This document shows positions 18,261 through 25,595 of a DNA stretch of 64,000 nucleotides, one piece after another. The stretch is from contig NZ_PKEK01000062.1 of assembly GCF_002863225.1 (NCBI RefSeq), forward strand, positions 34,398-98,397. The letters are read 5' to 3'. A program made the translations under genes and the position numbers. The stretch comes from Mycobacterium sp. (GTDB lineage: Bacteria > Actinomycetota > Actinomycetes > Mycobacteriales > Mycobacteriaceae). The stretch's first letter is position 1. Each line of letters opens with the position of its first letter. A model generated the notes under the pieces. That model did no database searches and was not told the DNA's origin. It saw nothing but the letters and a program-made list of their open reading frames with translations.

Positions 18261-19063
18261 CGACACTGCCATTCCGGTGGCCGCTTCTCGACGAACGCTT
18301 TGGGTCCCTCCAGCGAGTCCTGGGTGTGCAGATTGCGCTCGCGGAAGGATTCGGCCAGCATCTCGGCCTCGTGCAGCGGCAGATCGAGACCTTTGACGAT
18401 CGCCAGTCGAGTGCCCCGGACGGCAAGCGGCGCATTCAGGTTGACCGTATCGGCGATCTCGTGCGCGCGCTCCAGCAGGCGTTCGTGGTCGACGATCTCG
18501 CTGATCATTCCGAACTCGTAAGCGCGCTGCGCGGTCATCCGTTCGTGCTTGCCCATCAGGGCCATCCGCAGCGCTATCGACCGCGGCAGGACTCGCGCTA
18601 CCCGGACCAACTCGCGAGCGGCAACCAGCCCGATGCTCACATGCGGGTCGAAGAACGTCGCCTTCTCGGAGGCGATCACGATGTCGCCGGTGGTGACCCA
18701 GTCCAGGCCGGCCCCGCAGCACAATCCGTTGATCGCGGCAAGCACCGGCTTGGCCATGGTGCGAAACGGCGGCGTGCCCTCCTGCGGCGCCTCCCACTGC
18801 TCGTAGGTCGACAGGTACGGCCGTTCGTTGATGACTTTCCCGTCACCGGGAATCGCCTTGACGTCCGCGCCGGTGCAGAACGCTCGACCAGTTCCGGTGA
18901 CGATGAGAATCCAGACGTTGTCGTCGTTTTCGGCTTCGGCGTAGGCCTGCCGCAGTTCGGTCACCATGTGCGGGCTGAGTGCGTTCAGCGCGTCGGGCCG
19001 GTTCAGGGTGATGGTGGCTTTGTGCCCGTCCACCTCGTAGGTGATCGTGTCGTAGGTCTGCAA
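18257..19063 (-). CDS. Crotonase-fold (enoyl-CoA hydratase/isomerase) protein
   Basis: A 268-aa crotonase. The chosen start is TTG 19063, because AAAGGAG lies seven bases upstream and family similarity begins at YDTITYEVDG; the upstream open frame lacks a ribosome site. It contains AFCTGADVKAIPG near residue 66 and NGLCCGAGLDW near 110. The positions of the catalytic Glu pair hold Asp (GLDW) and His (DPHVS), so the canonical hydratase mechanism is doubtful. The segment DPHVSIGLVAARELVR is shared in outline with the adjacent crotonase, pointing to an old duplication. Confidence 0.8.
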   Translation of the reverse strand: MQTYDTITYEVDGHKATITLNRPDALNALSPHMVTELRQAYAEAENDDNVWILIVTGTGRAFCTGADVKAIPGDGKVINERPYLSTYEQWEAPQEGTPPFRTMAKPVLAAINGLCCGAGLDWVTTGDIVIASEKATFFDPHVSIGLVAARELVRVARVLPRSIALRMALMGKHERMTAQRAYEFGMISEIVDHERLLERAHEIADTVNLNAPLAVRGTRLAIVKGLDLPLHEAEMLAESFRERNLHTQDSLEGPKAFVEKRPPEWQCR

Positions 19064-19091
19064 CTCAGCACTCCTTTGGTCCGGCACGCCG

Positions 19092-19910
19092 TCAACGCCC
19101 TCGGAAGCGGGGTGCGCGCTGCTCACGAAAAGCCGCGAGGCCCTCTTTGAAATCAGCGGTTCGGCAGGATAATTCGACATCGAACAGCTCTTGGGTCATC
19201 GAATCGCTCAGCGATGCGTGCTGGCCGTAGTGGATGGCCTGTTTGGCCAAACCCAGGGCCACCGTGGGTCCGTCTGCCAAGCGGGCCAGCAGATCGTCTG
19301 TCGTACGGTCCAGGTCGTCCGGTGTGACAGCCTGGTGGATCAGGCCCCAGGCGGCGGCGTCGGTGGCGCCGACCTTGTCGCCGAGCAGCAGCATCTGCTT
19401 GGCGCGCGTGAGGCCGACCAGCCGCGGTAGGAGCCAGCTGGCCCCTGAATCCAGGCTGAATCCCCGTGCTGCGAACGGCTCCCAGAACACCGCATCGTCG
19501 GCGGCCACGGTGAAGTCGGCGGCCAGCGCCAGGTTGCAACCCAGTCCGGCGGCAAAACCCCGGACACTGCAGACCACGGGCAGGTGGATGCCGTGTACAA
19601 GCTCGATCACCCGGTTCGCGGCGTGCGGAACGCGCCGCAGCAGGTTGCCGGTTCGGGGTTGATGGCCGGCACTGTTGGTGGCCACCCAGTCGACGCCCGA
19701 GCAGAAGTCGTCACCGGCGCCGCGGAGGTGGACCGCCCGAATCGAGTCGTCGGTGGCGGCATCGGTCAGCGCCTCGACGAATGTCGCGATCATGTTCGGG
19801 GTCAGGGAATTCCGCCGGGACGGCCGATCGATGGTGAGGCGCAGGATGGCACCGTCGCGACTCGAGGTCAGCGAGCCATCGATCGATGCGGGGTCCGCGT
19901 CCTGGCTCAC
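19092..19910 (-). CDS. Crotonase-fold (enoyl-CoA hydratase/isomerase) protein
   Basis: A 272-aa crotonase, first gene of the 19910-to-12911 operon, starting at GTG. It has DFCSGVDW near residue 70 and the oxyanion segment RGFAAGLGCNLALAAD near 120. Asn and Phe replace the two catalytic glutamates of canonical hydratases. The promoter lies in the 120-bp divergent region with two overlapping copies of the 19-bp operator. A gap of 28 nt separates it from the next crotonase. Confidence 0.8.
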   Translation of the reverse strand: MSQDADPASIDGSLTSSRDGAILRLTIDRPSRRNSLTPNMIATFVEALTDAATDDSIRAVHLRGAGDDFCSGVDWVATNSAGHQPRTGNLLRRVPHAANRVIELVHGIHLPVVCSVRGFAAGLGCNLALAADFTVAADDAVFWEPFAARGFSLDSGASWLLPRLVGLTRAKQMLLLGDKVGATDAAAWGLIHQAVTPDDLDRTTDDLLARLADGPTVALGLAKQAIHYGQHASLSDSMTQELFDVELSCRTADFKEGLAAFREQRAPRFRGR

Positions 19911-19935
19911 CGAAGGATCTACCCTTCCCTGTTGT

Positions 19936-19966
19936 TACGGATACCTCTACAGTAGGCACTACAATT
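19936..19966. promoter_or_regulatory. Two overlapping 19-bp operators, site 3, in divergent promoter
   Basis: Plus-strand TACGGATACCTCTACAGTA (19936-19954) and minus-strand AATTGTAGTGCCTACTGTA (19966-19948) share the central TACAGTA/TACTGTA heptamer. The first resembles sites 4-6 and the second resembles sites 8-9. They sit between the crotonase-ligase operon (-) and the thioesterase-GntR-crotonase operon (+). Confidence 0.6.
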
Positions 19967-20030
19967 GCTTCGCTGTATAACTTAGCAAGGAAAGCCGCCG
20001 TGCGGAACACAACCGTCGGGAAGAGGTCGG

Positions 20031-20699
20031 ATGGGCGAACACCAGTCAGGGTCGGGCGTCCGATTCGGCGAGGCGCCGCTGGCCCAGACCGTCGCCGCGG
20101 CCGGCGCGATTCGCCGACTGGGGAACCTACTGCTGTCGATCGAACATCCGCACCCCACCGTGGACGCGATCGTCGCCCGGATCGGGGAGTGGGAGGCCGA
20201 GTTGAGCGCGGCGATTCCGCCGGACAGTGCGCCGAGGGTCGGAGCCGACGAGGCCGGGGTCTCGCGGGTCTACCTGGATCACGCGACGGACATCGGATCC
20301 TTCAATCCCTGTTTTCCGGAATACCACTTTGACCGCCTGGACGATGAGACCGCCTCGGGCACAGTGACTTTCCCGCTGGTCTACGAAGGACCGCCCGGTC
20401 TGGTCCATGGCGGCTTTCTCGCAGTGTTCTTCGACAGCGTCATTCAACACCAGAACTGCGTCACCGGCCTTGCCGGTAAGACTCGTTCATTGCAGGTCAC
20501 ATTCCGGCGCCCGACACCGGTGCTGACCGAACTCCGCTTCGACATCACCCGGACGCAGGAGGAGCGCGGCATCACCTCGACGGCCCGCCTGCTGCTCGGT
20601 GAGGAGGTGCTGTGCATCGGCGCGGTGACCACGTTGGCGCTGCCGCCGGAGAAGCTTACCGGGCATCGACTCGGCAAGCGGCGAGTCGAGCAGGTCTGA
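20031..20699 (+). CDS. Hotdog-fold thioesterase (PaaI-like)
   Basis: A 222-aa protein with start ATG 20031 and AAGAGG four bases upstream. The C-terminal half (from about residue 95) is a hotdog domain with the characteristic GPPGLVHGGFLAVFFDS segment near 125. It would hydrolyse acyl-CoA esters or release CoA from dead-end intermediates. The first 90 residues are a helical extension also seen in the paralogue at 43163. It abuts the GntR gene directly (stop then ATG), so the two are cotranscribed. Confidence 0.75.
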   Translation: MGEHQSGSGVRFGEAPLAQTVAAAGAIRRLGNLLLSIEHPHPTVDAIVARIGEWEAELSAAIPPDSAPRVGADEAGVSRVYLDHATDIGSFNPCFPEYHFDRLDDETASGTVTFPLVYEGPPGLVHGGFLAVFFDSVIQHQNCVTGLAGKTRSLQVTFRRPTPVLTELRFDITRTQEERGITSTARLLLGEEVLCIGAVTTLALPPEKLTGHRLGKRRVEQV

Positions 20700-21503
20700 A
20701 TGGTCGTGCAACGTTTTCGCCAGCCTCGGGTGGCCGAGCTCGTCGCCTCGAAGTTGAGGGATGACATCTTGTCCGGTCGCTTGAAGGAAGGGGACGTCCT
20801 GCCCTCGCAGGAAGCCCTTTTCGCCGAGTTCGGCGTCAGTCCGCCGGCGCTGCGGGAGGCGATTCATCTCTTGGAGACCGACGGACTGATTTCGGTTCGC
20901 CGGGGCAACGTCGGGGGAGCGCTGGTGCACCATCCGACTGCCGAGCGGACGGCGCACATGATCAGCATGGTGTTACAGACCCGGGCCGCGACTCCGGTCG
21001 ACGTCAGCGAGGCGCTGATGCATCTCGAACCGATCTGTGCGGGGATGTGCGCGGCGCGTGCGGATCGCATGACGGAAGTCGTGCCCTACTTGGAGAGCGA
21101 AATCAAAATTCAGACAACACAATTCGACGACCTGTCGAGCTATGTGCCGAATGCCCGCCGGTTCCACGAGACATTGGTGTCCCGGTGCGGCAACGAGCCG
21201 ATGATCCTGCTGATCGGATCCCTGGAGTTGATCTGGTCCGCACACGAGTCGGCGGTGTGGAATGGCCACGGTGAGCCGGCGACGATGGTGGACAAGACCA
21301 GGCGGGCGGCGCTGCGGGACCACCAGCGGTTGCTCGACGCCATCCGCGACGGCAACGCCGCCCGAGCAGTCAGACTGGCGCAGGATCACCTCGCCGCGGC
21401 CCGCCGCAGCACGCTCGCTTTCGGCACCGGGCAGACCATCGAGGCGAAGCTGGTGTCGAACCTCGACCTGGGCACGGATGTCAAGAAAGGGTCGAGTAGA
21501 TGA
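20700..21503 (+). CDS. GntR family transcriptional regulator (FadR/FCD type)
   Basis: A 267-aa FadR-type regulator with winged helix at residues about 8-75 (SQEALFAEFGVSPPALREAIHLLE) and a helical FCD effector domain holding RRFHETLV near 150 and DHQRLLDAI near 207. ATG follows the thioesterase stop without a gap, and the end overlaps the crotonase by 4 bp. FCD regulators commonly bind short inverted repeats with GT/AC cores, so this protein is an alternative owner of the 19-bp motif whose double copy lies upstream of its operon. Confidence 0.87.
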   Translation: MVVQRFRQPRVAELVASKLRDDILSGRLKEGDVLPSQEALFAEFGVSPPALREAIHLLETDGLISVRRGNVGGALVHHPTAERTAHMISMVLQTRAATPVDVSEALMHLEPICAGMCAARADRMTEVVPYLESEIKIQTTQFDDLSSYVPNARRFHETLVSRCGNEPMILLIGSLELIWSAHESAVWNGHGEPATMVDKTRRAALRDHQRLLDAIRDGNAARAVRLAQDHLAAARRSTLAFGTGQTIEAKLVSNLDLGTDVKKGSSR

Positions 21504-22402
21504 CCGCCTCAGACAGTGGTGACGAACGCGTCCTGTTCGAGATCGAGCCGGAAAAGCGGATCGCCACAATCACATTGAACAATCCGCAGCAGCGCAACTC
21601 CTACGACGCAACCATGCGGGATGCCGTCGCCCGCTGCCTGGACCGGGTGGCGGATGACGACGATCTCACCGTGGTGCTGCTGCGGGGAAGCGACGGGGTG
21701 TTCAGTGCCGGCGCGGACATGAACAACGCCTACGGCTGGTACGGGGAACGGGATTCGACATCAGCGGATGCCCGACCGGCGAAGAGCCGGCCGAGCCAGC
21801 GCCGCCGGCTCACGGTCGATCGCAAGTCGTTCGGCTTCTATCACAACCTGATGGGTTTTCCGAAGGTCACCGTGGGGGAGATCAGCGGGTACGCGCTGGG
21901 CGGTGGATTCGAGATCGCTTTGATGACAGACATTTCCGTCATCGCCCGCACGACCAAGATCGGCATGCCGGCCACCCGGTTTCTGGGTCCGGCGCTGGGC
22001 AGTCTGCACATGTTCTTCCACCGGCTGGGTCCGGTGTTGACGAGACGTCTACTGCTGACCGGCGACATCGTCGAGGCCGAAACGGTGGAGCACCTCGGCG
22101 TCTTCACCGAAACCTGCGAGGCCGGGCAGGTTCAGGCGCGGGCCCGGTACTGGGCCGAGAAAGCCGCCAAGATGCCGGCCGACGGCGTCGTCATCGCCAA
22201 GGAGGCTTTCCGTCTCGTCGAGCAGAGTCAGGCCTATCAGGGCGAGGAGGTCGCGAGCTATCTCTTTCACGCGTTCGGCACGAATCTGCAGTTCGCGCCG
22301 GGGGAGTTCAACTTCGTCAAGACGCGGGCTCAGCACGGAACCAGGGAGGCGTTCCGGCTCCGGGACGAGCATTTCCAGGTGCCGGAACCGCCGAAAGGCT
22401 GA
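21500..22402 (+). CDS. Crotonase-fold (enoyl-CoA hydratase/isomerase) protein
   Basis: A 300-aa crotonase with an ATGA overlap to the GntR gene. It shows FSAGADMNNAYGW near residue 70 and GYALGGGFEIALMTD near 132, which keeps the first catalytic Glu. The second Glu position is Ala (MPATRFLG). A charged insert of about 30 residues (Arg/Ser/Pro-rich) lies around residues 80-108 and is unusual for the family. Product class uncertain: hydratase-like with one Glu, or isomerase. Confidence 0.8.
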   Translation: MTASDSGDERVLFEIEPEKRIATITLNNPQQRNSYDATMRDAVARCLDRVADDDDLTVVLLRGSDGVFSAGADMNNAYGWYGERDSTSADARPAKSRPSQRRRLTVDRKSFGFYHNLMGFPKVTVGEISGYALGGGFEIALMTDISVIARTTKIGMPATRFLGPALGSLHMFFHRLGPVLTRRLLLTGDIVEAETVEHLGVFTETCEAGQVQARARYWAEKAAKMPADGVVIAKEAFRLVEQSQAYQGEEVASYLFHAFGTNLQFAPGEFNFVKTRAQHGTREAFRLRDEHFQVPEPPKG

Positions 22403-22416
22403 ATGGACCGGCTGGG

Positions 22417-23196
22417 TCAGCTCTTGGTGCGCCCGGCCGGAGTCGACTTGCGTGCCCGGGCCGGCGTCGACTTACGCTGTCGCGCAGCCGGCTTGGCGCG
22501 CTGCTCGATCAGCCTGCCGGCGTTGTCGAGAATGCAGTCGAGGCCGTATTCGAAATTGATGTCGTCGGGGGCGCCGATGTGATGACCCTTGGCCGTCATC
22601 CGGGCCAGCAGCGGTGTCACGTCCGGGTCGATGATCATCGAGTCTTCGATTGTTCGCCCACCGTTTTCGCTCGCCGCATTCTTCTCGTTCAGGCGGTGCA
22701 GCACGACCGATCCCCGGACATGAACCGACATCGCCGAGTAGGTGGCGAACGCCTGTTCCGGCGACAGCCCCGCTTCGACCAGTCCCGCGATCGCCTTCTC
22801 GATCTCTTGAACTCCGACCCGGGCGGCCCGCGGACTGAGCGCTGACCGAATCAGAATCAGGTCGCACAGAATTGGGTTGCCCATGAAGGCTTTCCGCATC
22901 GACCGGGCATGATTGCGCAGAGTCTCGCGCCAGTCCGTGGCCTCCACGTATGGCGTCGCGAAGACGTATTTACGCAACGCGCGGTCGGTCATCGCGTTGA
23001 GCAGGTCGTCTTTCTTGCGGAAATACCAGTAGATGCTCGTGACGCCGACACCGAGGTGCTTGCCGAGCAATGGCATGCTCAGGTTGTCGATCGACACCTG
23101 CTCCGCGAGTTCGAACGCACCGCTGATGATGTCGTCGGGATTGATCGACCCGCGTTCGCGCCGCTGCCGCTTCTCGGCGGTCGCTTGTTTGGCCAT
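22417..23196 (-). CDS. TetR family transcriptional regulator with basic C-terminal tail
   Basis: A 259-aa regulator. ATG 23196 is chosen over an upstream GTG because GGGAGG lies eight bases before it. The N-terminal helix-turn-helix (residues about 20-65, MPLLGKHLGVGVTSIYWYF) is typical TetR, followed by a helical ligand domain. The end carries a basic tail with a repeated ARKSTPA element, AT-hook- or histone-tail-like, which is not part of the standard fold. A copy of the 19-bp operator sits in its own promoter and another in the facing crotonase promoter, making it the best candidate regulator of the cluster. Confidence 0.88.
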   Translation of the reverse strand: MAKQATAEKRQRRERGSINPDDIISGAFELAEQVSIDNLSMPLLGKHLGVGVTSIYWYFRKKDDLLNAMTDRALRKYVFATPYVEATDWRETLRNHARSMRKAFMGNPILCDLILIRSALSPRAARVGVQEIEKAIAGLVEAGLSPEQAFATYSAMSVHVRGSVVLHRLNEKNAASENGGRTIEDSMIIDPDVTPLLARMTAKGHHIGAPDDINFEYGLDCILDNAGRLIEQRAKPAARQRKSTPARARKSTPAGRTKS

Positions 23197-23225
23197 TGCG
23201 GGCACCTCCCTCACCTTAAGCTGAT

Positions 23226-23244
23226 TACTGTAGTACCTATCGTA
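23226..23244 (-). promoter_or_regulatory. 19-bp operator, site 4 (TetR promoter)
   Basis: Minus strand TACGATAGGTACTACAGTA, 30-48 bp before the TetR start codon. It shares GATAGGTA and TACAGTA with site 5, which faces the opposite operon, as expected for autoregulation together with the divergent genes. Confidence 0.6.
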
Positions 23245-23436
23245 GGGCTTTAAATACGGATGGCGCCAAGCCGGCAGCGGCCCGCTGTCCGCTCCGATCA
23301 GTTGAGGCCAACCAAATCACTTCGGTGATAGTGGTTTTGGTGCAACGGGTCGACCAGTGAGAGGCCCTTGGCGCTGACGGAGTCGGTGTTGTCCGCACGC
23401 CGCCGAGAGCCGTTGGCCGACTGTTGTGGAATGCAC

Positions 23437-23455
23437 TACTGATAGGTATACAGTA
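23437..23455 (+). promoter_or_regulatory. 19-bp operator, site 5 (crotonase-amidohydrolase operon promoter)
   Basis: TACTGATAGGTATACAGTA, with perfect five-base ends TACTG/CAGTA. It lies 52-70 bp upstream of ATG 23507. Confidence 0.65.
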
Positions 23456-23506
23456 TGCATACAAGCTGCCGTGGAATCGTCGGCTTGTTTCACGGGAGGA
23501 CGGTCG

Positions 23507-24397
23507 ATGAGCACCACCGAAGACCGCGTTGCCGACCCTGGTCAGGACGAGGCAGTGGTCTACGAGGTCACCCCGACCGGTGTCGCCGTGATGACACTCA
23601 ACCGACCTTACCGGCTCAACACCTGGGGCGGGGATATCGCCACGGCGTTCTATGCGGGACTGGACCGCGCCGAACGCGACCCGGCGGTGCGGGTGATCGT
23701 GCTGACCGGCCGCGGCAAGGCCTTCTGCGCCGGTGCCCAGTTGGGGTCGATGGGAAACGTCACCGAGTCACTCGAGAAGACCGACGAGGGAAAGCTGGCC
23801 AGTCTGATCGGCGACCGGCAGCCGCACCACCTGACCACGCTGAGCAAACCGGTCGTCGCCGCGATCAACGGGTCGTGTGTCGGGATCGGTCTCACCCAGG
23901 CGCTGATGTGCGACGTCCGATTCGCCGCCGCCGGGTCGAAGTTCGCCGCGTCGTTCGCCCGCCGTGGACTGATCGCGGAATACGGCGTCTCGTGGATCTT
24001 GCCGCGCCTGACCGGTTGGGGTGTGGCACTCGATCTGTTGCTGAGCGGTCGCACCTTCCTTGCCGACGAAGCGGCCGAGCTCGGATTGGTCAAAGAGGTC
24101 GTGCCGCCCGATCAACTGATGGCCCGAACGATGGCCTACGCCGAGGACATCGCCCAAAACTGTTCCCCGGCATCGATGGCCATCATCAAGCGGCAGGCTT
24201 ACGGCGACGCGATGCGTGACGTCGCCGACTCGAGCGCACGGTCCGAACTGCTGCTGCAGCAATCACTCAAACGTCCCGATGTGATCGAAGGCATCACCAG
24301 CTTCCTGGACAAGCGCCCGCCGAGTTTTCCCGGGCTTGTTGCCTCCGATGAATCGAGCGGTACCGGAAAGGATGACCATGGGGACCCTGGGTTATAA
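23507..24397 (+). CDS. Crotonase-fold (enoyl-CoA hydratase/isomerase) protein
   Basis: A 296-aa crotonase starting at ATG 23507 with GGGAGGA seven bases upstream; an upstream in-frame ATG (23426) would run through the operator and is rejected. It contains AFCAGAQLGSMG near residue 72 and NGSCVGIGLTQALMCD near 122. Thr and Phe occupy the catalytic glutamate positions. It is the first gene of a six-gene operon and its end overlaps the amidohydrolase start by 20 bp. Confidence 0.82.
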   Translation: MSTTEDRVADPGQDEAVVYEVTPTGVAVMTLNRPYRLNTWGGDIATAFYAGLDRAERDPAVRVIVLTGRGKAFCAGAQLGSMGNVTESLEKTDEGKLASLIGDRQPHHLTTLSKPVVAAINGSCVGIGLTQALMCDVRFAAAGSKFAASFARRGLIAEYGVSWILPRLTGWGVALDLLLSGRTFLADEAAELGLVKEVVPPDQLMARTMAYAEDIAQNCSPASMAIIKRQAYGDAMRDVADSSARSELLLQQSLKRPDVIEGITSFLDKRPPSFPGLVASDESSGTGKDDHGDPGL

Positions 24398-25580
24398 AGC
24401 GATCGACGTCGACAATCACTACTACGAACCGCTGGACGCGTTCACCCGGCATCTGGACAAGAGGTTCCGTCGGCGTGGCGTGCAGATCTTCAAGGACGGC
24501 AAGCACTCTCAGGCCGTGATCGGCGACCGGGTGAACCGTTTCATCCCTAATCCGACCTTCGACCCGATCATTGTGCCCGGTTGCCTGGATCTGCTTTTCC
24601 GCGGCGAGATTCCCGAGGGAGTGGACCCCGCTTCACTGTTGAAAGTCGAGCGACTCGAGCAGCATCCGGAGTATCAGGACCGCGAGGCCCGTATCGCGGT
24701 GATGGAAACTCAGAGCATCGAAACCGCCTTCATGCTTCCGACATTCGCGTGCGGGGTCGAGGAGGCGCTCAAGCATGATGTGGAAGCGACGATGGCGTCG
24801 GTTCACGCGTTCAACCTGTGGCTGGACGAGGACTGGGGCTTCGACCGCCCCGACCACCGGATCATCTCCGCGCCGATCATCTCGCTCGCCGACCCCGCCG
24901 GCGCTTTGGCGGAGGTGGAGTTCGTGCTGTCCCGCGGGGCCAAGCTCGTGCTGGTGCGTCCGGCGCCGGTGCCCGGCGTCGTCCGGCCGCGATCGTTGGG
25001 TGACCCCGCGCACGATCCGGTGTGGGCCGCGCTAGCCGAAGCGGGAGTCCCGGTGGGCTTCCACCTCAGCGACTCCGGCTACCTCCAGATCGCCGGAATA
25101 TGGGGCGGCAAATCGACTTTCGAGGCGTTCGGCGGGTCGGATCCGCTGGACCAGATCCTCGTCGACGACCGGGCGATCCACGACACGATGGCCTCGATGA
25201 TCGCACACGGGGTGTTCACCCGTCATCCGGCCCTCAAGGCCGTCAGCATCGAGAACGGGTCTTATTTCGTCCACCGGTTGATCAAGCGGCTGAAGAAGGT
25301 GGCCAACAACCATCCGAAACTGTTCCCGGTGGATCCGGTCGAACAACTGCGCAACAACGTCTGGATTGCGCCCTACTACGAGGACGACCTGCCCGAGCTG
25401 GCCGGCGTGATCGGCGTCGAGAAGATCTTGTTCGGATCGGACTGGCCGCACGGTGAAGGCTTGGAGAACCCGGTGTCGTTCACCGAGGAACTTGTCGGCT
25501 TCAGCGACGCCGACGTCCGAAAGGTTATGCGCGACAACGCACTGGACCTGTTGGACGTCAAGGTCGGCTCGGCGGCGTGA
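24378..25580 (+). CDS. Amidohydrolase family protein (PF04909-like TIM barrel)
   Basis: A 400-aa metal-dependent hydrolase/decarboxylase-fold protein. ATG 24378 has GGAAAGG six bases upstream; an in-frame ATG two codons earlier is too close to it. It shows DVDNHYYEP at the N terminus (Asp/His metal motif), GFHLSDSG near residue 228 and FGSDWPHGEG near 351 with the metal Asp intact. Relatives act as decarboxylases or hydrolases on 2-oxo or cyclic acids. Here it lies between a crotonase and an acyl-CoA ligase. Confidence 0.82.
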   Translation: MGTLGYKAIDVDNHYYEPLDAFTRHLDKRFRRRGVQIFKDGKHSQAVIGDRVNRFIPNPTFDPIIVPGCLDLLFRGEIPEGVDPASLLKVERLEQHPEYQDREARIAVMETQSIETAFMLPTFACGVEEALKHDVEATMASVHAFNLWLDEDWGFDRPDHRIISAPIISLADPAGALAEVEFVLSRGAKLVLVRPAPVPGVVRPRSLGDPAHDPVWAALAEAGVPVGFHLSDSGYLQIAGIWGGKSTFEAFGGSDPLDQILVDDRAIHDTMASMIAHGVFTRHPALKAVSIENGSYFVHRLIKRLKKVANNHPKLFPVDPVEQLRNNVWIAPYYEDDLPELAGVIGVEKILFGSDWPHGEGLENPVSFTEELVGFSDADVRKVMRDNALDLLDVKVGSAA

Positions 25581-25595
25581 TCGGTTGCGCGCGTC

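Larger units (their letters stand above)
23197..23506. other. 310-bp divergent regulatory region without a gene
   Basis: This is the only gap of about 300 bp in the window. It holds two 19-bp operators, one near each end, and AT-richer patches near 23240-23260 and 23430-23465. No convincing ORF or RNA gene was seen between them. Confidence 0.6.
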
